Source: Neonectria sp. B-13
Taxonomy: Eukaryota; Ascomycota; Sordariomycetes; Hypocreales; Nectriaceae
NCBI GenBank assembly: GCA_002682825.1
Contig: NOKP01000062.1
Location: 9,666 to 59,551 of the forward strand
Direction: 5' to 3'
DNA length: 49,886 nt
Shown: positions 33,567-45,058 of the stretch, piece by piece
Layout: each line of letters opens with the position of its first letter
Position numbering within the stretch: the stretch's first letter is position 1
The notes under the pieces: model-generated
The model's database searches: none
Seen by the model: only the letters and a program-made list of their open reading frames with translations
What the model was told of the DNA's origin: nothing
Made by a program: the position numbers and the translations under genes

Positions 33567-35357
33567 ATGGATATTATCCAAAGTATTGTGAACATCATCA
33601 CAAAGTCTGCCTCTTATGCAGCCTCTGATGCAGCCGGGACTGCCCGCAAGTTGGCAACCGACACGGCGACTACCGCGAGGAAAATTGCAGTTGACAGTGC
33701 CGGCACTACTGGTAAGGTCGTGGGAGACTCCCTCGGCACCTCTTTTATGGCCACGTCTCGCATCGTTGGCACTGCGAAGAAGATCGCGAACGACACGGCC
33801 AAAACGGCCAGCCAAATCATCCAGAAGGAGGACCTTGGCAGCATCCCGGGCATGATACTCTACGATAGTCTCGGCACGGGAGCTAAGATGGTTGACGACA
33901 CCACTGACACGCTAGCGAAGATCATGGGAAACGTGATCGGTGCCGGCGCGAAGGTGTTGTCCGACTCGTCTAGCACGGCGGTCAAAATCGGAAACGACAC
34001 CATGACGACAGCGGATAAAATTGTACTAGATGCGGAAGCTGCCGCCCTCAAAATTCGAGACGACGTACTCACGACGTGGACCCAAGCGGCGAGCCAAGCG
34101 CTAAGCAGCCGCGCGGCCGATGCCTTTCTCAAGTTGGCGACGGATATATTCACCGCTGCAGGCGACGTGGCGATTGTTGATGCGATCCTCCAGCTGATAA
34201 GCCGCTCCATTGAGGCTCTTACGCAGAGCCTGAGCGGAGCAGCAGCACTCATCTGGAGGGGCATCTTCACCAATGGTACAAACGAGACCAGCCTACACTT
34301 CATCTTGAATCACTTGTACGATTTATTCCAGTTCCTATACGACCTAGTCAAGCCGGAGAACGTAATCCGGATCCCAGCCGCCAACGGTGAGATTGAGAGC
34401 GGAAAGGATGGCTTCCCGGGTTGAGACAACTCCTACAACGAGCTCGACCTTCGGCGGGAGGAGAACCGACACGCTGTCATTTACCAGGTGCAACGGGTCG
34501 TATTGACGCTTATAGCTATCCTCAAGATTGGCAAGGAATACGTGCCGTCGAGTGGGCTAGGCGACCTCCAGATGAACGTTAGCCTACGTAGCGACTTCGA
34601 CAGGGACGGCAACCCCCCGCCGCCAACCTACGTTTCCAGGCTCGTGGGGGACCCGATATCCCCGCCAGGCGAGAAGTGGCTGTTCATAAACGGTATCGCG
34701 AACGAGTTCGTCTGGTTCCAGCGTTCGTGCGACAAGATACGTGACACTTTTCTGAGAGAAGTCAAGGGCATCTACAATAGGAGCGACGGCATCCTCTGGG
34801 ACTTGATCGAGTGTTGTGGTGAACGCAGGGCCGCTAAGCTGAATCCTCTTATTGAACGCACACAGAGTAGCAAGGCTGCCCAGGATGCCCTCGAGCGAGA
34901 GCTTAAGGGCGCTCTTTGGCCTGCCGATGGTAACGTCCCGGACAAAGTCGTTATGATTGCGCACTCTCAGGGGTGCCTGGTTTTGCGTCTAGCGCTACAG
35001 ACGCTAGTGGCAGAGACTCCGACAGGGTCCCCTCAGAGACGAAATATTAAGGAAAGGCTGAGAATTTTCACCTTTGGGAATCCAAGTATCGACTGGAAGG
35101 TTATGGATGGGACTGAGGAGCCTTTGGGCAAATACGTCCACACTACAGAGCATTTTGCGCACGAGGCCGACTTTGTGGCCATGCTAGGCGTTGTGGGGCA
35201 CCGTGACGACCAAGGCTCGGGTTACAACCCAGAATCGGTTTTCTATAGCAAGGCGGGAAAGGCGCACTTGTTCGGTGCACACTATTCTCTCGGGGTTAGT
35301 GCTTATCACGATGGGGAGAATTCGCTGTTGTTGTCCTGGAGTAGGCTGGATCTCTAA
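33567..35357 (+). pseudogene. alpha/beta-hydrolase with 11-residue-repeat N-terminus, one nonsense codon
   Basis: One frame of 596 codons is open from the ATG at 33567 to 35357 except for a single TGA at 34422-34424 (codon 286). Residues 25-90 and 104-169 form two blocks of six 11-residue repeats, such as TARKLATDTAT, TARKIAVDSAG and TADKIVLDAEA, like LEA-3 or perilipin amphipathic helices. A hydrophobic/helical linker follows (to about residue 255). The C-terminal half is a DUF676/lipase-like hydrolase: WLFINGIANEFVWFQRS, YNRSDGILWDLIEC, nucleophile Ser in IAHSQG (codon 34965), Asp in HEADFVAM and His in FGAHYSLG. No intron is needed. The TGA could be CGA or TGG mutated, a polymorphism, a sequencing error or readthrough. 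Confidence 0.72.
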
Positions 35358-35790
35358 GTCTAGACAGTGTTCTGACGTACTCCTTCCGTTGAACAGATGG
35401 AAAACTATGAAATAAAACAGTTCTCCTGAATGAAAGAGTTTGTCTGCTATAGTGTTGAGATCCGTTGTTTGACGGACCAATGGCTGTTCTGATCCATTGG
35501 TGGCTGAGCTCCAAAAAGCATATGGCTGCGTCGAGCACTGAATCAGGACTAGCGTCTGGCCAGGTCGTACTATTACTAATAAGGTCTAGATTTGACGGTG
35601 AAAATCAAAAGCGGTTTAGTTTTGACCGCGAAATTCTGATTGGCTGCCGATCATCAAGTCGACGACGAGGTCAACAACTTGCAAGAAGGATCCAACGACC
35701 ACAAAGGAAGAAAAAGTATTAATGAATGGACTGGATGAATCAGAAGGCCCGAATAGACATTTTTGAAGTGCAGCGGATAATTTTACCGCA
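35358..35790. other. intergenic, nothing recognised
   Basis: Only short ORFs. Confidence 0.3.
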
Positions 35791-35793
35791 TTT

Positions 35794-36020
35794 TTGGCTC
35801 CTAAGTCTAGTCGGGTCACTGGTAATGGTGATCTGCGCGGAGTCAAAGTCGCATTTATCGGAGCCCTCTCCCTCATCGTCAAACTGCAAAGCACCCCCGA
35901 CCTCGGCCATATCCACGAAGCCATCCGAGCAAGACAGACCGAGACGAAGACAGCAGCAACAGGCTTCATCGACGATGTCGCAATACTATCGTGGGCCAAC
36001 ACAACAGAACAGAAGAGACA
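35794..36020 (+). mobile_element. LINE reverse-transcriptase scrap
   Basis: The forward frame contains TATGFIDDVAILSWANTTEQ-like sequence (TAATGFIDDVAILSWANTTE), the catalytic F-x-DD motif C region of a Tad-clade LINE. It comes from a different subfamily than the copy at 28-31 kb (FVDDYSAWV). Only about 75 codons are left, and it abuts the next fragment at about 36020. Confidence 0.6.
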
Positions 36021-36024
36021 TGCG

Positions 36025-36384
36025 TTAAGCTGCACCAAACATGGCTCTTTGTTGTTCTAGGAAGTCCGACCATGGCTTGAGATGTGTTGGACACCACTTG
36101 TTACGCGGATTGGTGATAGGGCCCTTCGAGGTCAGTTTTTTGTCTGTTTCGACGGCGAATTTGGAGAAGACGGAGCCATGGCACGCGGCGACGTATTCAT
36201 CAAGTGTCGTGGGCCGGGTTTGTTCCTCTGCTTCCCCAGCGCGTTGCTGCTCTCTCTCGGCGCGTTGTCGCTCCTCCTGTCGCTCTCTCTCTGCTCCGTC
36301 GGCGCGTTGCTGCTCTCTTTCGGCGAGTTGCTCGGCCTGTCGCAGGAGTCTTTCAAGCTCTTCTACACTCCTCGGCTGTGCCAT
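36025..36384 (-). pseudogene. N-terminal fragment of a fungal coiled-coil/kinase-associated protein
   Basis: From the ATG at 36382-36384 the reverse frame gives MAQPRSVEELERLLRQAEQ, then an Arg/Glu-rich coiled coil with REQQRA repeats. TTLDEYVAACHGSVFSKF and SKGPITNPRNKWCPTHLKPW follow. This order is typical of the N-terminus of a widespread fungal family that carries a protein-kinase-like domain further on. Here the frame stops after about 120 residues, at the junction with the LINE scrap, so the kinase domain is missing. I infer truncation by the LINE-associated rearrangement. An in-frame upstream start (36438) is possible but less likely. Confidence 0.55.
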
Positions 36385-36623
36385 CGGGTATCGCGGTAGA
36401 TGCTTGGTGGATGGAAAACGGATTGATGCGACATTCAAAACATATCAAGACCAAACGTCTTAGAATTGCGTTACGGGGGCGACCGCCATTGTCCTAGAAG
36501 GTCACAGAAAGTCGCGGTACAATGAGATACATAGGTGGTGGTGTTCAGAAGTAGGTAGCAGTATCTGCACGTATAAATACAGTGGGCAAGTCCTCCTCTA
36601 CGCTGTCTCCTTCCAGCCTAGTC

Positions 36624-36915
36624 CTAGCAAGCACAAGCCTCTAAAGCAGTTCTTCCCGAGCTACCCTTTTCATCTGCAACGTGCTTACGTTCCTTGATCA
36701 AATAGGAGACCAAGACTGGTAAGCCCAGGGCCGATGCGTAGTATAAAGGACTGGCTGGACCTCTATTCTTCCTCGCCTCCGCTTCAAGAAGTTCAATCCT
36801 TGAATCAAACCACTCACTCCATGAATACCAGTTGCCATTGGCTTTATCAAACAGCATACTCGCGTGCTTAATCACATCCGCATCCTCTGACAACCCCAAA
36901 CCAAGTCTTGCCAAC
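36624..36915 (-). pseudogene. NACHT-ankyrin (NLR-type) C-terminal remnant
   Basis: Sequence such as GNWYSWSEWFDSRIELLEAE, then ASPLYYASALGLPVLVSYLI and GRTALEACAC resembles the bridge between the NACHT winged-helix region and the first ankyrin repeats of fungal NLR-like proteins. It ends at a stop after one and a half repeats. It is fused in frame, at about 36915, to LINE coding sequence on its N-terminal side. Non-functional. Confidence 0.58.
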
Positions 36916-37380
36916 TGCCAAATATTGGCTCCGTCCACGAGAAAGTCATCCCAGTGTGCCTTCTTCTGCCTCCTGATCGCGTCATGGTATTCTTTGCCTG
37001 CTTCCTTGGCTCTCTTTTCCAGATCTGGTGACCTTTAACCTCTTCGGCGTTGTGATCTCGCCTGGTTTCTCCAGTACGTGTACGCACGTCGAAGCCGGGT
37101 GAGATCTGTCGTCCACCACCTCTTCGCGTACGGAGATGGCTTTGCTAACGGCACGAGCTTGTCGATTGCTTCGAGCACAACTCCCACGAGCCCGTTCGTT
37201 TGGGTCTGCACACCGCCGTCCCATGGCAGCCATCGGAGCTTCTCCTCCACTCTTTCTCTGATCGCTGTCCACGGTGCGTTCTTGAACAGCCGTCGTTTGC
37301 CGGTTCCCCTTTCCGGCACACCGAGGTCGAACCCGGTTCGGATTGCTCTGTGATCTGAACCATGTTCCGGGGCGGCACCT
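36915..37380 (-). mobile_element. LINE fragment: end of endonuclease and RT linker
   Basis: Reading right to left: EHGSDHRAIRTGFDLGVPER, LLFKNAPW-like RLFKNAPWTAIRERVEEKL, KPSPYAKRWWTTDLTRLRRAY, a TAA near 37037 (probably CAA mutated), then DLEKRAKEAGKEYHDAIRR and KKAHWDDFLVDGANIWQ. This is the endonuclease-to-RT segment of a Tad-like LINE. Neither the endonuclease core nor the RT is present. Confidence 0.85.
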
Positions 37381-37685
37381 ACTCCGGCCACACCCCCGCT
37401 GCCGACACCGACACCGACGCTTCCGAGGACGAGCTCAACCTCCACCGGGTCGCCTCTCTCAACGCCCACCAGAAAAGCATCAAAGACACTGTCACCACTC
37501 GAACTAATGGTTCTACCCCTAACGACTACTCGGACAAGCTGACGTACGCTGACGAAAACGGCGTCAACAAACCCCGTCGCTCCAACCGCCTCGGCGATGC
37601 TTCCCCAGAGTCCTCCGAGGGCGATCCCGAGGATCTCGACCACGCAGAGAAGGAGGACCGAAGCATCCGAGGCAGCGTCTACTGA
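37372..37685 (+). pseudogene. 3' exon of a truncated host gene
   Basis: The frame to the stop at 37683-37685 reads DYSDKLTYADENGVNKPRRS, then ASPESSEGDPEDLDHAEKED. It has a C/G-rich third position unlike the surrounding AT-rich debris, and looks like the hydrophilic C-terminal tail of a normal cellular protein. It is cut at about 37375, exactly where the reverse-strand LINE fragment starts. No family is recognised. An intact small gene from the ATG at 37362 cannot be excluded. Confidence 0.4.
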
Positions 37686-38773
37686 TACGCTCCTCGATAA
37701 TAATGACTAATGGATTCCATGATGGAACATTCTCACAATATTCACTCTTGTTTTTTGGTTTGTTTTGTTATAAAGAGGAAAGGAATCTTCTTGGATAGCA
37801 CTGTCAAAAAGGAATCTGATATAGACTGTGCAGGCATGGTTTTGGGGGCCAGGGCATGATTACTACTCGATAGGTGTTTATTGTCTTCACTCTACTAAGG
37901 AAAAAAAGCATTTACCTAATCGGAACAATTAGATATTTAGTAGTCTACTTTCACTCGTTGAAGTTGCTGAGTATTTTGAGTAACTTAATTTTCTCTTGAG
38001 TGAACTTAACCAACCGATAATCCGTTCCACGACATCTACAAGACATGAGAAACCCCATTCCGTTGTCGTTTCCATTTCCTAAGCCCAGCAGCGGAGGGCA
38101 TATCTCGCGCCAGCCATCATTCATAAATGGCGCGATACCCCCTTCTCCCCATCCCGATTAAAGAAAATGCAAAACTCCGAAACCCCCCTTCTCACTACCC
38201 TTCAATCGTGTCCCCTAGCCCCCTAAACCAAGCATAAACCAGAAGACAATGCTGCGAGCTATAAATAAAGAAAACCCATCGTTACCCGTAACCACCAGGA
38301 GGGAAGTTCCTTCCATGGGGATCTTGTTCTCCATATTATGCAAAAATGAGACCCTTGAAATCGGTACGCCGAAACAGAACGTGGAATTTGGAAATGAAAA
38401 AAGATGAGGAATGGGAGGTGGGCAAAAAAGTAGCTAAGATAGGGTGTGTATCATAGCACATGAGAAAAGTGGATAATTAACCACATTACAAGGACAAAGG
38501 AAGCCTGATGAATAGGGGTGACTTTCACCTCCGCTAAACTCCGGCATTCCCTGTGGTCATTGTTCTCCGCCTGTTGGTAGTCCGTTCGAGTCTATTCTAA
38601 CGTTGCGCTTCCCAGAATCAGGCTTGCTGCGGAGGAGGAGCGCTGGGTATAGAGGTGTCAAGAAGAGCGCAGCAGCAGCAAGCCATTAAACGAGGGAAGC
38701 ATGAGAGAAGAAGTGCCTCAGAAATCAAATGGCATCAGAGCAGGGAACTGAGCATGGCCTGCCAATGGTCCTC
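37686..38773. other. intergenic, includes the kinase 3' UTR
   Basis: No coding sequence is supported. The right part (38500-38773) is the probable 3' UTR of the reverse-strand histidine kinase. Confidence 0.4.
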
Positions 38774-41700
38774 TCAGAAGAATTTAGACATGGCCCTGCT
38801 GAGATCGATGAAGTCGACCGGTTTCGTGACGTAGTCGCTAAATCCCGCCGCGACACACTTGTCCTGTACGTCCGACATGACATTAGCTGATAGTGCGATG
38901 ATGGGCATCTTGGGGAAGCGGGCGGCTTGTTCCCACTGCCGGATTTCGCGGCATGCCTGGTAGCCATCCTTGCGAGGCATATGGAGATCGCACTTGAATA
39001 GATATTTGTTAGTTTTTTGTCTCTTTGAAGGGGAAAAGGACTGTAGGGGCGGAAGTGCTCACTAATATTAGGGAGTAATGCTGATGCGACTTGGACAGGA
39101 CCATGTTGGTACACTCGGCTCCGTCCACCGCGATCTCGACGTCAACGCCAATCTTCTTGAGATACTTCATAAGCACCTTCTTGTTGACTGGGTTGTCCTC
39201 GACCAGCAGCACCCTGTAGCCCTTGTTGCCCATGCGTCGCTCAATCTCCAGGTAGCTAGCCTTCTGGTTCTCGACCATCTGCTGCGCAGTCGAGCGGTTG
39301 CGGTCGATACTCAGGTCGCGCATCTTATTAGGGTCGAAGATGACAGCAAACCTGGACGGCTTGACCGGCTTGTAAATGAATGTCACCTGGTTGTCGGAGA
39401 ATAACGCCTCTTCCTTGGCATCGGCTGCTAGTTTCAACACCGCCTGCCGCTGCACCGAGTCCGAAAGAACCACGATGGTCGTCTTGTCGATGGTTTGCGA
39501 CTTGGTGATGTCATCCATCAGCGAGATGATGGCCTGAGCTGAAGGCAAATTGATGACAATGTGTGTGAACCTTATAGGATCTTCACCCCCAATCAGCGTC
39601 TGCGCCTCTTCAACTGTCGCCAGTGCGGTGATCTGATGCGGCACGTCCTTTGGGAGAGTCATCTCAATGTGCTGAGTCGTGGCTTCGCGGCTGTGAAACT
39701 GGGGGCAGATGATGAGGATCGAGTACATCGGCGGACGCATGTCCTTGGGCGACACTTGGTCTGCGGCACCAAGTGCCGGAGTCGAGCCGGGGGAGCTCCG
39801 GCTTGAGGGCATCTCCAGCTTCATTTGGGACAGATCTTGTCCGCTGGCCTTGGTAGCCTCGCTAAATCGAGCCAGACCGGTATTCACGGACGTTGCGGGC
39901 GACCGGTCAGTAGCCTGCGATCGACTCGAGTGAACAGACGGGTTCTCGCTCCCGGCCGAAATAACACCCGGGGAGGTGAACTCGACATCAGTGATAGGGC
40001 TAAGGGCCTCGTTGGGACGGATATGCTTGGGCGGGGGCAACACCTTGATGCTTCCAGGCAGATTCTCCGCCACCTCTGGTCTCGGAGTAAACACTGTGGT
40101 TGGCACAGGGCTGTCGGGAATATTTGGTCGATCATCTGCCGTCGGAAGAGCAAACTTTGCCGTGAAGGTGAAGGTCGATCCCTTCCCAGGGATAGCCTTG
40201 GCCTCCATCTTGCCACCGTGAAGCTCAACGAGTTGTCTCGAGATGACCAGGCCTAGGCCACTACCACCGTGCTGACGGGTGCTGCTTCCGTCAATTTGGC
40301 TGAATGGCTTGAACATCAGTTCAGCTTCCTCTTCAGAGAACCCGCATCCGGTGTCCATGATTGCAAATTCAAGCATGATCTCGTTTTCGTCGACATTTAC
40401 CCCGTCTCCCATACGCACCCGGCACCGGCTAAAAACCTCGCCCTCTGAGGTAAACTTGATGGAGTTCCCGATGACATTAAGCAAGACTTGGCGTATCCGG
40501 ACCTTGTCCCCTTTGACCCAAGCAGGCACATCTGCTTCGATGAGGTAATTGAGCTCCAGGCGCTTGGTAATTGCCATTGTTGAAACAAGCTCGTTGACAT
40601 CCTCGATGAGGGACCGTGTATGGAACCACTCGAATTTCAGCTTCATCATACCCGCGTCGACCTTTGACAGGTCAAGAATGTCGTTGATGATCATAATCAA
40701 ACTGTTGGCGCTCGTCTGAATCGTGTTCGTGTAGTCAAGTTGCTCTTCGTTCAATGTCGTATCTTGGAGGAAACTGACCATGCCCGAGATACCGATGAGA
40801 GGCGTTCGAATTTCGTGAGACATGTTGCTGAGAAACCTACTCTTGGACTCCATGGCTTCTTTAAGCTTGGCCTCCAGGAGCTTGTGGTCGTTGATATCTG
40901 TTGCCGAGCCGAAATAGGAACTGGCCCCTCGGCTAAAGTCAATAGTGTCGATCTCGACGCATCGAATAAGGTGCCATCTGTACTCTCCACACTTGGACAG
41001 TAGCCTCACCTCAGTGGTGTATGAGAGTCTACCATTACTGTCCGTGCCAACTTTGATGACCCCCTTGCGAGCCAGCTCGGTAAGATCAGCTGGCCACTCG
41101 TAAGCAGAACTATTATCCGAGCTACTGTTTCGGGTGAGTGATTGGTGGATGGAGGGTAGAGTGGTGTCTGAGGCCGATTGAGGATTCAGTGCGTGGACTG
41201 TACTGGTCGAGGTCGCCTCGGAAGAGACAGATCCTAAGTAAACGTCGTTATTGGCCTCTCGTTTTCGGCCGAGAGGGTTGGGCAGCTGAGTAGCAGGGAT
41301 TCTGCATCTTGCTAGATCATCAGGATGGACATAATCCATGAATCCGAGGCCGAGTGAGTCCACAAAGCTTTGTCCCGTGTATGACAGCCACTGTTCGTTG
41401 GCAAATGTAATGCCTTCGTCTTCAGTAGCCGTGAAGATGATTTGCGGGATGAGGTTGGCCAGTAATCGATGTTTGGCCTCAGAGGCCTCAATCTCTTCCT
41501 GTCTTGCCGCCTTCAGCTCTGCAATGTGTTGGTCGTGAATATCCATGTATGAGCCGAGGAACTGCATAATGACACCCCGCTTATCCTTTGATGCAACAGC
41601 TCTGGCATAAAACCAACGGTAGGTACCATCAAATCGTTTAATGCGAACAGTCCTGGAGAATTGCTCTCCAGTTCGAACGGAATGGCTCCATGCTTTCAAA

Positions 41701-44700
41701 TACTCATCGCGATCGTCTACATGGAGGCTGCCCCATGGGTCGGCTGCCAGATCGATTGCCGTCTGTCCTCGATATGACAGATATCGACTGTTCACCCAAA
41801 CTATCTCGCCTGTCTGCGGTAGAGCGACAAAGACATGGGCTGGGAGTGAGTCTAGAATAAGGCCTTTCAGCCTATCAGACGGAGGGGGCATGTCGACTGC
41901 GGAGGTTATTATCGAGCCGCTCCGAGAAGACTGAGGGAAAGCCGATGACCTGCTAGTGAGTGTGGAGCTTGGAGGCAGAGACTGAAAAGTAGAGGCGAAG
42001 TCTGCTCCGTACGAGTGCAACATCGTGTGTCCGTGACGGGATTGTCCCTGTTCGGTCTTCACAAAGTCAGTCAAATTCTTAATAGCTTCATCAATGCTGA
42101 CGAAGCCCATGGGTTTATACTGACTTCTTGAGGATCCGGCTGCGCCGATTTCTTTGTTGAAGTGCCAGGGAGATCCTGGGTGTTGCGAGCTGCCTTGTCA
42201 ACAGTTGTAGCAGTATCAATAATGTCTTGGGACGACGACGCGCTAGCCAACCGAGACTGACGCTTTTCGACAAGCGAGCTCTCTTTAAATCCTCTCCTAG
42301 ATCGTTGGAATCCAGGGCCGAAGGATTCTTGCCGAGTAGATGTCGGCCTTTGTCTTGCACTGAAATATCCTTCCCCTTGGGACATAGACATGCCACCTGG
42401 ACTTGGGGTTGGTTGTTGTCGCTTATCTGCAAGGAAGTTCAACGATCCCTGATCCCACCCAAATGTACCAAGGGGAGACCCGATTGCGCTCTTGGAAACA
42501 CTGGAGTAATCACTCGGGCTTGTGATGCTTCCAGCGATGAATTGATGAGGAACTGGGTCATCGGGTGACAGGAACGCCATATTCTCCAGCGCACGCCCAT
42601 CAGAGGCGACCGCACCGAACCCTGCCGTCTGCGGTCTTTTGCGCTGCATTCCTGCCAGTTCTGTCTCCAAGTTGGTATAGTGTCGGCAAAGGGAGAAGCT
42701 CGTGGCCATGTGCGGCGCCAAGTGTTCGAGTGAATGTCGTAGATTCGAAGGGTAAGGTATAATTGGGCTCAAGATAGATAGAATAGCGATTGGGGGAGGC
42801 TTGTCCTTTTTAATACTGTCTAGTGTGCGCCGGCCAGCTTCTTCCGTGCCAACGGCACCTTCGCCCTTAGCCCTAGAGTTCGACTTCTGCTCAATCACAG
42901 AGTTGTCAAGTTTGAAGGCGTGGTTTGGCTTCGATAGGAGAACATGGGTCAACGGGATATGAAGCACGGTCCACGAATTGTCGATTCCAATCGCCTCTGG
43001 AGGGGGCATTCCACTATAGTCACTTGTTCCTGTGGCAGGGTTGAAAGAATCTTCGTCGACCATGGCGTCAGTGAAGAACGGGTTCTCTTTCGGATCAGCG
43101 CGGACGGCGGGCGAAGGAGCCGGGGATTGTGACCAGGGGGACGGGGGCGCTTGTTCGAATTCTTCGTACTTTGGCGTCACGGGCCTCGGCCTGTCTTCGT
43201 CCAGTCGGTTCTCCCATCGCGAAGCCATCGCCCTTGCTCTCTCGCCCGAATGAGTCTTGCTCCGAGTTGGCACAAGAGAGGCAGTCGCGGCACTAAAAAT
43301 GGACGACAGCTTTGAGAAAGATTCGGACCGCGGCTTGTGGGTCGGTTTGCTAGAAGAATCCGAAACGGTATCTGTGGAAGAGGGCTTTTGCTGGTTGGGC
43401 TGCTCAGGAACTTCGTTGGAGAGATAGGGATAGCTTCTGGTGAGTGCGATGGCTCTCCCGCGTTCAAGCACTCGCATAACGCCGCTTTGGTCGATGAGAG
43501 GGTCTGCTTCATAGTCAAGGGCCTGCAGAACAGGTAGCATTCGGCCCTGACCCTCGTTCTCGCTCATGAGAGGTGCCTCCCAGCTTGGGATGTGCTGTTC
43601 ATTGGCGTTATGCTCGTCGAGAGCTGTCTTGTTAAGTGGTGCATAATCGCCTGGCGAGACTTTCATAGAGCGGTTGGGGGGCAGATTGCTGTGGCTTCTT
43701 ACCAAGTAAGAGGGCCGTTGAGAGGGTAGAGGCGATCGGTCCTGAGACTTATCCTTGTTCTCTTCATAAGTTGTGAAGGAATGACGGCTAAACAGGCCGG
43801 GTCGCCGCGCAGAGGTAACCCTGAGCGTGTCATCGGGGCTTGATATGATGCCCTCGAACATACCCCCCTGATCACTGCTGGGGACGGCGCTACTGTGGCC
43901 TTGTTTGGCCATATAACCGAGGCTCAGATCATCCTCCTTGTGTTCGTTGTAAGTGGCCTTCTGGCCCCAGGGGACATTTTCGATGTCTGTCGTATCAGCT
44001 GGCACGGCCAAGGCGACACGCTCGGCCTTGTAGACATCCTTCATGATCTGAACGACGGTGCTCCACCATGCATCGAGGCCAGGTTCGGCAGCGAGCATCA
44101 ATGATAGGTCGTAGAGGTTAGGGTTAGGGAAATCAATATTTTCAGGTTGGGGCGACATGAAGGGTGGATTGAAGGTGAAGTTGGAGGCGGGTGTAGAGTT
44201 TTCAGAAAGGATCTTGTCTTGGGCGCCAATTCCCATGGCCTCAAACGAGGTGAAGTTGGAATAACGCGGGGGGCCGGTTGGGGAGAGGGTGGTGAAGGGT
44301 CGGTGCATATACGAAGGCACAAAGCCTGCGGGAGCCATTCTAGGGAACGGGTAGGACGGGGTGCCAGCGATAGGTGCAGGAGTCGCAGAGCCACGGACAG
44401 TAGCACCTGACTCTGTAGACGCAGTGGTCAAGAGCGAAGTCGTTTGTGGAGGCGAACTTGATAGTCCTTCTTCGGGGATTGACGAAACTCGCGACTTGTC
44501 TCCTGACGTCGGACCTAGTCCTTTCGCAGACAGCTCCCGACGCTCGAGGTCCCTAGCCAGTTTTTCTCGATAGTCATGGAGTTGCTGCTGTGAAGAAGTT
44601 AGACCAAAGGCTGCAGGGCTTTCCTGGCTGCTTGGCCGCTGCGGACTTGACGGGTCCTCATAAGTTGCGGCGGGCACAGTGTCCGGTGACATCGCCCATT

Positions 44701-45058
44701 CTCCTTCCTGAGGCCCGGAAAGGGAGCTCTCGTCGACAGGCGGTGTCCTCGTTGTCCTGGTAGCACGTAGGGAGGTTGCCGGGGTGTCTAGAGGCGAAGA
44801 TGGGAGGGGACTCGAGTGGCGATCCATCATTGCGTCACGCGCTTTGGGCGTCGCATTCGGAGTCGCAGTCGCAGGCGAAGTCGAAGTCGACAAGGGCACT
44901 AGACCTCCATCTCTGGCAGCAATCGAGGACAGCTTCTGGGGGGTTAGGAACAGCGGCTCGCTGGCGCTGGGGTTGGGGTTGGGGTTAGACAGGCGGGTCG
45001 GCGAATAGAACTGACGCGTCGAGGACGGAGAGGAAGAAGGCGAGGTGGGACTTGGCAT
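38774..45058 (-). CDS. large hybrid histidine kinase (GAF-like, PAS, PAS, HisKA, HATPase, receiver)
   Basis: About 2,040 residues, from the ATG at 45056-45058 to TGA at 38774-38776. The Ser/Pro-rich N-terminus carries a GAF-like domain interrupted by disordered inserts (DLSLMLAAEPGLDAWWSTVV ... LSILSPIIPYPSNLRHSLEH). Two PAS_3 domains follow (LPAHVFVALPQTGEIVWVNS and IIFTATEDEGITFANEQW), then the H box LSNMSHEIRTPL (His codon near 40816), N box VLLNVIGNSIKFT, G1 DTGCGF, G2 GGSGLGLVISRQL, and a receiver (LLVEDNPVNKKVL, LCDLHMPRKDG, TKPV). An intron at 38993-39062 splits the receiver one codon before the phospho-Asp (38987-38989). A second junction between 42111 and about 42250 changes frame; gtcagt..acaag (68 bp) is one candidate intron. 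It should phosphorelay to an HPt protein, presumably feeding the HOG-type pathway. Appears functional. Confidence 0.92.

Noticed and set aside
39078..41934. Several 70-140 codon forward ORFs inside the kinase
   Set aside because: They are shadows of the strongly conserved reverse-strand kinase frame.
44100..44135. Telomere-like ggttagggttaggg
   Set aside because: It lies in the kinase coding frame and encodes NPNLYD on the reverse strand; codon-driven, as is ggttggggttggggtt near 44970 (NPNPNPS).
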